From: Hyalella azteca
Taxonomy: Eukaryota; Arthropoda; Malacostraca; Amphipoda; Hyalellidae
Reading direction: 5' to 3'
Length of the DNA: 64,000 nucleotides
Assembly (NCBI RefSeq): GCF_000764305.2
Contig: NW_025945864.1
Coordinates: 135,952-199,951 of the forward strand
Both the position numbers and the translations under genes were made by a program. This document shows, one piece after another, positions 22,802-33,700 of the stretch; position 1 is the first letter of the stretch, and each line of letters begins with the position of its first letter. Under the pieces are notes generated by a model. The model searched no databases and had not been told where the DNA came from. It saw only the letters and a list, made by a program, of their open reading frames with translations.

Positions 22802-23783
22802 GAAATTTTGCTCCATGTCTTTGCCTGAAGTGAAAAATCCCCCTCTTGTCCAGCGGCTATTTTGTAGGACAATGCCGATGGAGCCAATGAACTACTCCAA
22901 TCCTGTACCACCTTGCCCAGGCCAGGAACCCATGGATTTCAAAAATCCTTCACCTCCAACTCTCGAGATGCAGTTTTCTCCCAGTAATGTTACAAAGAAG
23001 AAAAGTGACAAGATTTCTTCTCCTTTGCAGCTGTTCAACATTGAGAATAGATTTTCAAGAATGAAAATCAAGGTTGATAGTCTCGTTCAAGGGGACAATT
23101 TTCACGGATTTGCGAAATTTATGCGCGCCAATGAGCATAACATGCTATCATGTTGGGAGGAACAGAATGCAGTTGTTGATACTCCTTCAACTCAAATTAA
23201 AGTCGAAAATGATGGTTGCCTTGATCCACATGCCAGTCATCGTTGTCGACGTTTTTTGAAAGGAAAGAAGTGTCAGGACAAGTGCACAAAGTTACACCGG
23301 CTACCAAAAGAGGACGGAATAAAATGCCTCTCCGAGCAATATAAGCAGTGCCATTTGGGGAAAAAATGTATTTTTGTTCATGAAAATGACTCTGACACAG
23401 ATTCAGAGCCAGATTCTTCTTCCACCCTAAATTTACCTCCTAATAATATTGCAGCTCCATCATGTTCTTCCAACCCAGTAAAAAGTGAAGTGGGTGTTAA
23501 ACGGAAAGAAGTTAATGATGTTGAGCTCCCTTGCAACAAGAAAATAAAACAAGAAAAGGATTGTTTGCCTCCTTCCTCCCTACCTGAAGTTGCTATAAAA
23601 AGTGAGCCTGCTGAAGTTGATATTTACAAACATGAAGCTATTGACTACCCTGTTAAACAAGAAGAGAAGATTTCGACTGACACGGCTGACACTTCTAGCC
23701 TTTTACAAGAAAGGGTCACAAATGATCTAATCATCAGTGTTCCTGATGGATATCAGTCTGTTTCAGAAGAATTATTATCTCAA
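22802..23783 (+). CDS. Tandem CCCH zinc-finger protein, large exon (partial gene)
   Basis: The exon starts after a T-rich acceptor; the first ATG is 22815, with the frame open a few codons upstream. Translation runs to a likely donor (CTCAA|GTTAGT, 23783); read-through to the stop at 23960 gives unconvincing protein, so later exons are expected but were not found. From the ATG: Pro/Met-rich start (about 1-60), then two close CCCH fingers, C144-x8-C153-x3-C157-x3-H161 and C171-x7-C179-x5-C185-x3-H189. An acidic Ser stretch (DSDTDSEPDSSS) and a Lys/Glu-rich tail follow. Five hydrophobic-Lys-x-Glu SUMO consensus motifs occur (K129, K223, K245, K262, K281). CCCH fingers usually bind RNA; RNA binding and sumoylation are inference. 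Family not recognised, and the x3 spacing in finger 1 is unusual. Confidence 0.75.
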
Positions 23784-24265
23784 GTTAGTACAATAGTGCT
23801 GTTAGTGATGAGCTTATCACCTAATTACAGATTGTTAAATGCTCACTATTTTTTGCACAAATGTTCATTTTACATTCAAGAGTTTCGCTTGTCGTCACTT
23901 ACCGCTGAGGTGCATTGGCGGTTGAAGGAAAAAAAGTGTGATGCGTGGCCCCTGGGTTGATGAATTTGCCGGTACGGCGAACTGAAGATTTTCCTGTTGT
24001 TGAAACTTAATTCCAGCGTAACATTGTGCATGCTTTCGGGAAATTTCTCCCCCTGTAGAAGAGAATGGCATGAATCATCTTTAAATTCATAGAACTTAGT
24101 TTTCAAAGGAAAAATTTTATTGTATCTTTGAGTTTTGAAAATTTTAATGTCCCTGCTCTGGCGTACCGAGTTATGTTAGATTAGAGAATAAAACTGTTCG
24201 AAAGATTTCGGTGTAATGTTGTCAACCTCAGCCTGTTACTATAGTGTCAACATGTTGGCTGTTAC
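23784..24265. other. Presumed intron or 3' region of the CCCH gene
   Basis: No further exon recognised before the hAT-type MITE. Confidence 0.35.
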
Positions 24266-24456
24266 CAGAGGTGGCTGGGCAGTAGCGCGCTACATGCAGC
24301 GGCTGCTACTAGCGGCCACTACATTTTCAGTAGCGGTAGCGGTAGCAGCGCTACATTTAAGCAATTGTAGCGGTAGCGGTAGCGGTAGCGCCCGCTACAT
24401 TCAGAGCATGTAGCGGTAGCGGCCGCTGCATTTCAAAGTAGCGCTGCCTAGCTCTG
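24266..24456. mobile_element. hAT-like MITE with GTAGCG hexamer arrays, 191 bp
   Basis: Begins CAGAGGTGGCTGGGCAGTAGC and ends GCGCTGCCTAGCTCTG, an imperfect inverted pair. The interior is almost all GTAGCG/GCTAC repeats around GCTACATTTAAGCAATTGTA, which is shared with 7072-7165. No clear 8-bp target duplication is visible, so the hAT assignment is tentative. Confidence 0.65.
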
Positions 24457-24529
24457 TATAAATGTATGATGGTAAGCCAAAGTTTACACCACATCAATAA
24501 TTGATTCGACTCGTTCTGTCTCGTTAAAA

Positions 24530-24700
24530 TGGCTATAAATTCCGGGAAATTTTAAGGTACCTATTTTAACCGGATGTCTCGTCTCGTCTCGGTATCGTCC
24601 CGGAATTCCTACGGAGGACTGAAAATTGTCCCGGTTTTTATTGCGAACCGGGACAGAGCCTGTTGTCTCGTCTCGTCTCGGATAAAAAAAAAATACCAAA
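24530..24700. repeat. GTCTCGTCTCG-rich dispersed repeat (copy 2)
   Basis: GGATGTCTCGTCTCGTCTCG, CGTCCCGGAATTCC and GTCCCGGTTTTTATTGCG, ending in GTCTCGTCTCGTCTCGGAT. It is similar in reverse to 5920-6125. Confidence 0.5.
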
Positions 24701-24879
24701 CGCAGAAGTCTATAATTGCCTCCACCATTGCTGGCGTCTCCCAGGTTCGGCCAGCCGTACTTATAGTACTTTAACGTGGACCCCAACAAAGGTTTACAAT
24801 AAAAGACACTTCAGAAACCACGCTCTTGGATCTGCGTTTCCAAACTTTCTTAAAGAAAAAGAACAAAGAATAAATAACC

Positions 24880-25150
24880 TGAACTAACATAATTGGAGAA
24901 GATTCATCTGCCCAGTCTATTTCTGGATGGTTAAAGTCACCAACGATCAACGTATGCGACCTGCTGAATGACATGCTCGGTAAAAGGCTGTTTATTACTT
25001 TATTGTTATCAGAGGAGCTGTTAGGTGATCTGTAAATGACCCCTATGAGAAGGCTATCTTTGCCTTTGAGAGTAAGTTCACACCACACTGATTCTCTAGC
25101 TGATTGATAAAATCGCAGCTGATTGATGAGCTGATAACATACAAGTAACC
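24880..25150 (-). mobile_element. Non-LTR retrotransposon endonuclease fragment
   Basis: The minus strand reads ESVWCELTLKGKDSLLIGVI then YRSPNSSSDNN and later SHTLIVGDFNHPEIDW. YRSPN and LIVGDFNHPEIDW are signature motifs of the APE-type endonuclease of CR1/Jockey-group LINEs; the GDFN aspartate and asparagine are catalytic-site residues in that family. The frame degenerates at both ends and no reverse transcriptase is adjacent. Confidence 0.85.
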
Positions 25151-25442
25151 AAGTTAAAACACGCCTTGACACTGGGAGCGCAGCCGTGCATCACCAATTT
25201 TGTGCACCAATAAGCCCTGAATCGAACGCCTTGGATCTCTCCGGATATCCACCAATCAGCCGTGCACCACTCGGCTTTGTCCTCCTCCGGCCTTGACCAC
25301 CACCTGCCGTGCACCACCAGGCCGCCGATCGAATCTAACTTCCGGGCATCGTTAAATTACGTAACTTTACGTTCACCGCATCTGAGGTTAGGTTTCAGAT
25401 AGCACAGTTCTGTTCCAAAATTTATCGTCCTTCGACAAGTGG

Positions 25443-25685
25443 CCGTTCGACCGAGGGCTGGTTCGACCCACGGCCTAGATACGGACGGCTTGAAGTATTG
25501 AAGGCTATGTTCCGGAAGGCAGGAATCATGATGGTCCATTACATCCAGGGCAGTGGAGGTCTTCGGCAGGCGACCCCGGTTCGACCCACGGCCTAGATAC
25601 GGACGGCTTGAAGTGTTGAAGGCTACGTTCCGGAAGGCAGAAATCATGATGGTCCATTACATCCAGGCAGTGGTGGTCGTCGGCA
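25443..25685. repeat. Tandem duplication, two ~120-bp units
   Basis: GGTTCGACCCACGGCCTAGA at about 25460 recurs at about 25578. Both units continue TACGGACGGCTTGAAGT, TTCCGGAAGGCA and ATGATGGTCCATTACATCCA. It abuts the SINE copy at 25686 and may be its unusual 5' part. Confidence 0.85.
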
Positions 25686-25885
25686 GGCGACCCATCCTAG
25701 CTCTGTGCGCCAGTTTATGGTCAGAATCGGCGAGGAGGCCAGGCGGTTTTAAGCAAAACAAAATTGAAGCAGTGAGTTGCGCGTTCGAGACCGCGACAAG
25801 CTGTGGATATTCTGCGATTTTATGAATCGGCGACAGGCCTAAGGTGTAATAAACGCTGACACCGCTATTATTATTATAAAATAAA
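25686..25885 (+). mobile_element. SINE (copy 2, diverged head)
   Basis: The body matches 14120-14314: AAAATTGAAGCAGTGAGTTG, CGCGACAAGCTGTGGA, GGCGACAGGCCTAAGGTG, AATAAACGCTGACACCGC and a (TTA)n tail. The tRNA-like promoter boxes are degenerate. Confidence 0.7.
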
Positions 25886-28469
25886 CGCTGACACCGCACG
25901 CACGCTATGCGTGCGTGTATGCGTAGTCTGTGGTATCGTAGCTATGAAACTGAGAGTAGCTCTGCAAAACTGACTAAGCGTTTTTTTAATTAACTCGATT
26001 TTCCCGAGTACGCGGGATGATTAGGGTTAATTGACAAAAGTTACAGTTCTTTGTAAGCAGTTTGACCATACAAATTTTTTTGGTGTGGTAATATAAAATC
26101 GCAGTCATAGTCTAGTTGATGAGTTCGAAGATGATCACTGCATTAAATTGATTTCATTTCATATTCACAGCAACAAATGAGGTTTCTTTAATGTTTATTC
26201 GTCGCATGACAGCAAAGAAATAATTTGCTACCATGTCGTGGTTGACTCACCTCAGACTCAGAGACGTGATAAAAAGCGAGGTGAAAAGGGAAAGTGACCA
26301 TCTGACCAGTGCAATGTGTCTTCACAAATATTCAATACAAATATAGTCTAGTTTAGACTTATTTTTGAGGATTGTAATTTGCAAATTCTCAAAAAATTTC
26401 AATGTTTCGGCAAATCGTTGAAAATTTTTCAGAGAAATTGATACCAGCTGTTTACAATTTTTTTCGTCCAAATTTCAAAAGTTTTCGCTTAAAATAGATG
26501 TCTGCTTTCCATCAATTTTGATTGATTTTGCACTCTGGTATTCGCATAAAAGCTTTATAATTGAAGTATTGTTTCAGTTCCTCATACATATTAGCAAAAA
26601 ATTTTACAGGTCTTCAGAAAGAGAAGGTAACTGACAAATTGCAATGAGCTTCATTCAAAAAATAAGCATAACACAACGTATATCCAGATATCAAACTCAA
26701 ATTCTTCTAACAAATAAAGTTTTTGTTCATATTAATGAATAAAATCTACATTTATTTAGAGATAGGTAAAATTTAACTTAATAGAGATTAATTATTCTGA
26801 CAATTCGGGTATTTATACAGCAATAAGTTGTTTATTAGCATGTTTTCGATTTTCACATCCAGATGGCGCTTTTTATATTTTCACGTTGAACTGCGACATA
26901 CTAATGACACATCCAAAGCCTAGGACCTCATTTCTCAGGGTGTGTCAACTGGCTCAGGTGGGAAGGGTGATTTGAGAAGATCCTTAGATCTACCGGAGCA
27001 GTCGTCTCGTTCGTCGGTTCGTGGACATGTCATTGTACTGTTGGCAATTGATATGGTGTAGAACATTGTAGATAGTTTAACTTGAAGTAATTAATCACTT
27101 TAAGATCATTTGTTATGCACCTGTGACGTGTCTAGAAGCTATAGCTACCTGTTTGCTTTTTCTTATTAAAATTACAATACGTAAACGTAGTTTGCACCTT
27201 GCATATTCGTCCCAATATAATAATGGGGAAGGATTTATTTAGCATTTTAGCCGAACCATGTACTTGCCAGTGAAAAATGTGAAATGAATTGTGAATTCGT
27301 TTATGTCGATTATTTTATTGTCGAGTCTCAACATAACACCTCGACCGTCGTCCGTCGAGGTGTTGTTTTAACTAGGTAACTTGAAAAGCTAGAATTAAGA
27401 ACAATTGTACCAAAGGAGGGCGAAAAATAGAACAAGAGTTTATTGGCAGAATCCCAGCTTTTGTGTGAAAGAGAGACCTTTGTTTTGGCCTTTGTGACTT
27501 GTGTGACACTGGTGACTGCTGACTGGTGACTAGTGGTGAGCGGTGACAGACAAACATACATGATACAGACTGACAGTAAATCAGTGAGATAGCTAGCAGT
27601 GGCTAATCAATACCAAGTCAAAGAATGAAAGATTGGAAAAAACTTCACTGAAAATACTGAAATCTTTAGACTTGTAAGTTGTACCTCATCAATTAAAATG
27701 ATTTGTAATTGCTAAAATTTTTTAGAAAATTTAAAAACTTTCAGAAATAAGCTAGGTACAGTATGTTGTAAGTTAGTAGCCACTTAGACCAGGTTAGTAG
27801 CTACTTAGTTAGCCTATGACTATGTACCTATAATCCAAAGAGAAAACTAAGGTAGAAACCACCCTTTAAGGCTCTAATCAGACATTAACACCCATGATTT
27901 GCCATAAATCTGTTTCTATGGCCTTTTCTTGGTTTCTTCATTGAAACACAATAATGGAAAAACTGCCGTTTTCACCTGCAATACCTATTGTAACAAGTAA
28001 GCAATACCTATCAAGAGTAAGCTTGGTCCTCTAACATGCTTTATACTATTGTTAATTTAGACATTTCACATTTCAAGAATGTGACCAACTGACCACCAGA
28101 TCAATCTCGAGTTTGGGCAGAATTTTCCAAAAAGCAGTACATGGTGCCAGTCTGAGTCTATCACACACCATGCACACAAATGTAAATCCGCATTGTGCTG
28201 TGGTTGGATATGAAGATCCTTTCATAGATCATAATTCAAGCAATTAGCAAACATTAATCACAGAACTAAAGTAGGTGACATTGCTTGAGATGTGCCACCT
28301 TCAAATGATTGACTGGTTGCCGCAAGTAGGGTATGAACCTGTATGTCAGCATCAGGACTACTTTCCCGACATCCTCCCAGCTGGCGAAATAGACACGATC
28401 AATACCTAATAACAAAGCACGTAAATGGACTATACAAATCAGGTCAATATGGAAAACAATAGGTATATA
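25886..28469. other. Intergenic stretch
   Basis: Mostly AT-rich with no recognised gene; only the hairpin at 27335-27364 stands out. Confidence 0.4.
27335..27364. repeat. GC-rich 11-bp hairpin
   Basis: AACACCTCGAC (27335-27345) pairs exactly with GTCGAGGTGTT (27354-27364) around an 8-base loop (CGTCGTCC). It stands out in AT-rich surroundings. No function assigned. Confidence 0.75.
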
Positions 28470-28720
28470 GTCAGATGGGGTAAGACAGGACTCACAGGAC
28501 CGAAATCACTAACAAGCATTTAGCATCTATACCATGAATAAATAAAAAACCCTAAACCTATCACAAGGTGTAGTTATGCAATGGGCTTCTAAGCTACAAC
28601 TCAGACTTTCTGCATACAACATAGTTTTCTGTACAGATTAAAAAAAGTGAGCTGGACCCATCTTACCCCACTGGGGTAAGATGGGACTGGGGCTGGGGTA
28701 AGACAGGACCAACAGGTAAT
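28470..28720. repeat. GGGGTAAGAYGGGAC-motif repeat
   Basis: GATGGGGTAAGACAGGACTC near 28475, an inverted CATCTTACCCCACTGGGG near 28661, then GGGGTAAGATGGGACTGG and GGGGTAAGACAGGACC. The arrangement of outward and inward copies suggests nested MITE ends; exact boundaries are not resolved. Confidence 0.5.
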
Positions 28721-29156
28721 TCTTATGTTACAAGGTTTTTAATAAAAGTACAAACCTGATATTCAATATTATCAATCTAGAAACACATTATTTGATTAAA
28801 CAACCACTTGACTGTTTTGTGTTGCAGGATGTCAACTCTATTGAAATTTATCAGTCACATTGAAGTTTTTGTTACGAGAAAAGTTTGTTAACTCTTTAAT
28901 GACCAAATTTTTTTTAAGCGCATAAAATTTTTTTTTGTTATGATTTCTAGTGATTCCGGTCACTAAGTAGTGTATAGATGAGTATAGAACATTGAAAATT
29001 GTATATTGAAAAATTGTAAGGCAACATTTCAGTCCACTTGGTCTTACAAGATCCTAACATTAAATGCGACGGTATGATCCATTTAGTCTTCTGAGCACAA
29101 AATATGGATGATATTATGTAGCTGGCATAGTTAATTATTATTTTATGCCATCAACT

Positions 29157-29351
29157 GGGGCTACTCGGGACAGATTTGATCATTTTTTTGTTAATAACTG
29201 TTAATAACTTCTTACAATGAAACATTTCATAAACAAATTTAGGCTCATTTTATAGCTCTTTGCGAGGGCTATCAAATGGCATCATCAAAAAAATTCCATA
29301 TGCTATTTGTAAGGTGCCAGAAGCAAAATAAAGATTGTCCCGAGTAGCCCC
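29157..29351. mobile_element. 195-bp MITE with GGGGCTACTCGGGACA ends
   Basis: GGGGCTACTCGGGACA (29157-29172) is exactly inverted at 29336-29351. No target duplication is obvious and there is no coding capacity. Confidence 0.75.
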
Positions 29352-29356
29352 GTCAG

Positions 29357-29520
29357 TCGGGGCTACTGGGGACAATGGGAATAAAACTTCATTTCAAAAC
29401 ATTTGAAGCATGCAGAGCGTACTCATCCATTACTGACAGTACTCTGAAGTCCTCCTCTTTCATTGTAGATGATGTAGATGTAGAATAAATGACATTTTCT
29501 GTGATTTTTCCTTGTTTTTC
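29357..29520 (+). repeat. Dispersed repeat beginning CGGGGCTACTGGGGACA
   Basis: Adjoins the MITE. Its body (AATAAAACTTCATTTCAAAA ... CAGTACTCTGAAGTCCTCCT ... AATGACATTTTCTGTGATTT) occurs inverted at 42575-42725. Confidence 0.7.
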
Positions 29521-29976
29521 CTTTATTGATATGATATTGCCATATACATTAATTACCATATTATTGATGTGCAATTATCGTATTATTGATGCGATATTAC
29601 CGTATCCATGAACATGCCATTGAGCATTTACAACAACCTGGTCCACTGCAAGCTTCATATCAGCAGCCTTATAGCATTTTTTTTTCGTATCTGTAAGCTT
29701 ACAGGACAGCTCGTAATTTCACATCATTTTAATTGGGTTAAGTGAATTTACCATAGTAAAAAAGATTGTGAAAAACATACCTGAAACAGAAAGGAATGTT
29801 TCATTGACAACCAACGTATCTTTTGGAGAAATAAATCATAGTTTAGGTCAATTACTTTTCATTCTATGATGCCTGGTGCACAATTCTATACATGACATGC
29901 TATGCACAATTTTGTGATGACCGATGATGCACTAATTTTTCGATAAGTGAAATTTTTTTGCCAAACGAGGTAAATG

Positions 29977-29999
29977 CTGTCTCTTATACACATCTAGAT
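29977..29999. other. Half Nextera adapter (artefact)
   Basis: CTGTCTCTTATACACATCT (29977-29995) plus a few bases of the second arm, then unrelated sequence. It marks an untrimmed read joined into the contig 100 bases before a gap. Confidence 0.95.
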
Positions 30000-30093
30000 T
30001 TTTTCACTGGTTATTTATTCGATTATTAATAACGAGCCAGACGCATGACATTCACGAAGCAATGTACGATACGGAACTTATTACAATGGGTAG

Positions 30094-30237
30094 NNNNNNN
30101 NNNNNNNNNNNNNNNNNNNNNNNNNNNNNNNNNNNNNNNNNNNNNNNNNNNNNNNNNNNNNNNNNNNNNNNNNNNNNNNNNNNNNNNNNNNNNNNNNNNN
30201 NNNNNNNNNNNNNNNNNNNNNNNNNNNATTATCACCA
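30094..30237. other. Assembly gap (144 N)
   Basis: N run between the half adapter and the full adapter. Confidence 1.
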
Positions 30238-30257
30238 TTTCTATATAAGGTTCGTGT

Positions 30258-30295
30258 CTGTCTCTTATACACATCTAGATGTGTATAAGAGACAG
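30258..30295. other. Nextera mate-pair junction adapter (artefact)
   Basis: Full 38-base head-to-head mosaic ends. The 20 bases just before it (30238-30257) match the minisatellite unit at about 34517-34537, so this contig edge is a chimeric mate-pair read. Confidence 0.97.
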
Positions 30296-30792
30296 GCATG
30301 ACACTGTGTACATTGATGTAAATAAGGATTTCATTATTATAAATTAGCAGTTTACATTTGCCATTGTGTCTTCAAGAATTTTAGCTTCAAGTACCTGTAT
30401 GTACTATTTTCTGTTAAGGTAGGTTATAATTTTTCAGCTTAAGGTTTGGCAAGGTTCCTCTTAATCCCAAAAATTTTGAAATCTCTTTGTAACTTTTTGT
30501 GTGAGTAAATTAATTTAAAATTGCATGCTCTATTTCAACATTTCCATTGGTAGGTAATAGTTTAGGTTGGTTCAATTTTTTTCATGTTTCAAGTTCAAAA
30601 GTTTAGTAGAGGATGAGTTTGTTTTGAAAGTCATAGTGAGTGATATGGGATTAGTATTATTTCTCTTTGTACTAGGGTACCGGTATATGATAAACTTTTT
30701 CAAACCCCCAACTAAAACTTGTCTAACCTCCAACTCCACTGTCTACAGGTACCTAAATATTTTTTTTAATATCACCATCCTAAACCTTAAAC

Positions 30793-33700
30793 ATGTCATC
30801 CCGCAAAGCTGGAAAGAAGACGGTTAAGAAACGCGCCCAGCGTGCAACCAGCAATGTCTTTGCCATGTTTGATCAGGCTCAGATCCAGGAATTTAAGGAA
30901 GCTTTTAATATGATTGACCAAAACAGAGATGGTTTCATTGATAAGGATGATCTTCATGACATGCTGGCATCTCTAGGTAAGATTCCCTGCCACTTTTGCT
31001 TTATATTCAAGAACTGTGATGTTTTCAGGGATGAGGTAATAAAATTTTCAAATCCAGATACTCACAAACAGCAGTTCAGTAAATGTTAAATTTGAACTCT
31101 TATGTTTTGTATGTTTTTTTTCTCTTGGGAATTAGCAAGCAAGTGATTTAAAGCAATAAGTTCTTAGTATAATAAATTAACTCTTGCGTCAAGATTCTTT
31201 ACTGCAATGCAGTACCTCAATTATTGAAATTTGTAAGTTTATTGTTATTTTTTCCAGGCAAGGACCCGAAGGATGACTACCTGGAAAGCATGATGAATGA
31301 GGCTCCAGGTCCTATTAACTTCACCATGTTCCTGACTCTTTTTGGGGAGAGACTCCAAGTAAGTGAATATGAATATTAAGACATTACATAAGTTATGCTT
31401 TCTTTTGATTGGCAAACTGTCATTTGTAATATCCTGTGGCCTGGTTGAGATATTAGCGCATTATTTGCTTTTTTAAAATGCATGAATCAATATGAAGTTG
31501 TGAATTAAAGCTTGTCCAATTCATGAAAATGTCCAAAGTTAGTTTAGTTTAAGTACAAAAATAACCTAGTACATGCTAGTTAGTTACTGGCAAGTTCACT
31601 TCTGATGCCAGGACTTACACACGTTTGTGTCCCATTCAATTTACGCAAACATAAGGAAAAGCTTGGTGGTTAAAGTGCCTTTTGGAGTGATGTTGTGGCA
31701 TCAGCCACCGTGGAAGCCATGGATCAGTCTTGTACAACACAGAAGTTGATTTAACCCAGTGGTTCCCAAAGTGGGCGGTACCGCTCCCCTAAGGGCGGTG
31801 GAAAGATCTGGGGGGGGGGCGGTGAGGGAGAAGGGAGCAGTTAGGGGGGCGGCAGTCCGAAGTCGAAGTCATAAGTTAAAACATTTGTTTCACGATTTGT
31901 ACACATCACGTGCAGCACGCGACTCCCAGAAATAGGTTTTTCCACCCAGATCTGGGTATTTTAACCTCTCTGGGATTTACATCTCGGACAAATTTACGGC
32001 CGGTCTCACCGCCAATTTCCAAATTCAATGATCAAGGTATATCTCCCAAACTAATGTATGTAACTCGATGAAACTTGGTACACGTATTCATTAGGACTTG
32101 ACGGTGATGTTTAGCTCCTGAAAATTTTTTTATTTCCACTTCATTCGGGAGCTATATTGCGATACGGCCCGGAATTCGCAGTGATCAAGGAATTTCTTCC
32201 AAATTACTGAACAAATTTGAACGAAATTTTGATTATACATTCCTAAATACCAAACAGTGATGTTTAGTTCGTGAAAAATTTTTCGATTTTGCCTTTGTTC
32301 TTGAGTTTTTTTTTCATTCCACCTTCATTCGTGATCAAACACGAATCACGAATGGTAGAACTAAGATTTAATTCACAGTGATCAAGAAATCTCTTCTAAA
32401 CTACTGAAGATATTTGAACGAAATATTGTATATAAATACCTAACCTCATAATAGTGATATTAAGCTTGTGACAATTTTTTTTCTATTTGGCCTTTGTTCG
32501 CGAGTTCTACGGATGTACAGAGAAACTACAGGCCGGTTTAACCAAGTGCTGACGTATATACGTATAACTCGCAAACGAAGGCAAAATCGAAAAAAATTGT
32601 CACGAGTTTAATATCACCGTTTGGTAGTTAGGCATGTATATTTAAAATTTTGTTCGAATCTGTTCAGTAGCTTGGAAGAAGTTATTTGATTACTGCGAAT
32701 TTCGGCCCGTATATAACTCACGAATGAAGGTGAAATTTAAAAATTTCACGAGCTAAATATTCATTCATAATATTACGGTAGATACTCACCGTATTATTAT
32801 GCATCACCGTTAGGTCCTAATAAATACGTGTTCCAAGTTTCATCGAGCTGCGTTCATTAGTTTGGAAGATATTCATTGATGATTGAATTTGGCCGCGAGA
32901 CCGGCCATAAGTCTGGTCGTAAATTTTTCCGAGACGTCAAAAAAAACTTCACCATGTTCCTGACTCTTTTTGGGGAGAGACTCCAAGTAAGTGAATATGA
33001 ATATTAAGACATTACATAAGTTATGCTGCCTTTTGCTTGACAAACTATCATTTGTAATATCCTGTGGTCTGGTTGAGATATTAGCGCATTATTTGCTTTC
33101 TTGAAATGCATGAATCAATATGAAGTTGTGAATTAAAGCTTGTCCCTTTCATAAAAATGTCCAAAATTAGTTAAGTTTGAATACAAAAATAACCTAGTAC
33201 TTGCTAGTTGTAACCTAGTACTTGCTAGTTAGTTACTAGCAAGTTCACATCCAATGCCAGGATTTACACAAATTTGTTTCATTTTCAATTGACACAAACA
33301 TTAGGAAAAGCTTGTGGGTTAAAGTACCCCTTTGGAGTGATGTTGTGGCATCAGCCACAGTGGAAGCCATGGTAGAGTCTTGTACAACACAGAAGTTGGT
33401 CTAACCAATGAAATGGCACGGGAGTTCACGTGGTAGGCAGTGCCGAGCAGACAGACCCACTGGCACCATTGTCAAAAAGACATATTATTAATGTAAAGAG
33501 ACAGGGTCAGCAACAGGTTACAGGTGCCGACGCGCTAGGATGTTGATCGATTGTTGATATTTTACAGTGCAACTAATTAGATGGAAATTAAAATCCCACC
33601 CCATTAGCAATGCAATATTACATTTTGGTTATCACAAAATGTCTAATCTTGCTTGGATTTGAATCCGCATCTCTAAAATCGATACTAATATTTTGACTGT

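Noticed and set aside
23784..23960. Extension of the CCCH/SUMO-motif exon to the stop at 23960
   Set aside because: Past the GTTAGT donor the translation loses the charged, motif-rich character and becomes hydrophobic and random; intron read-through is more likely.
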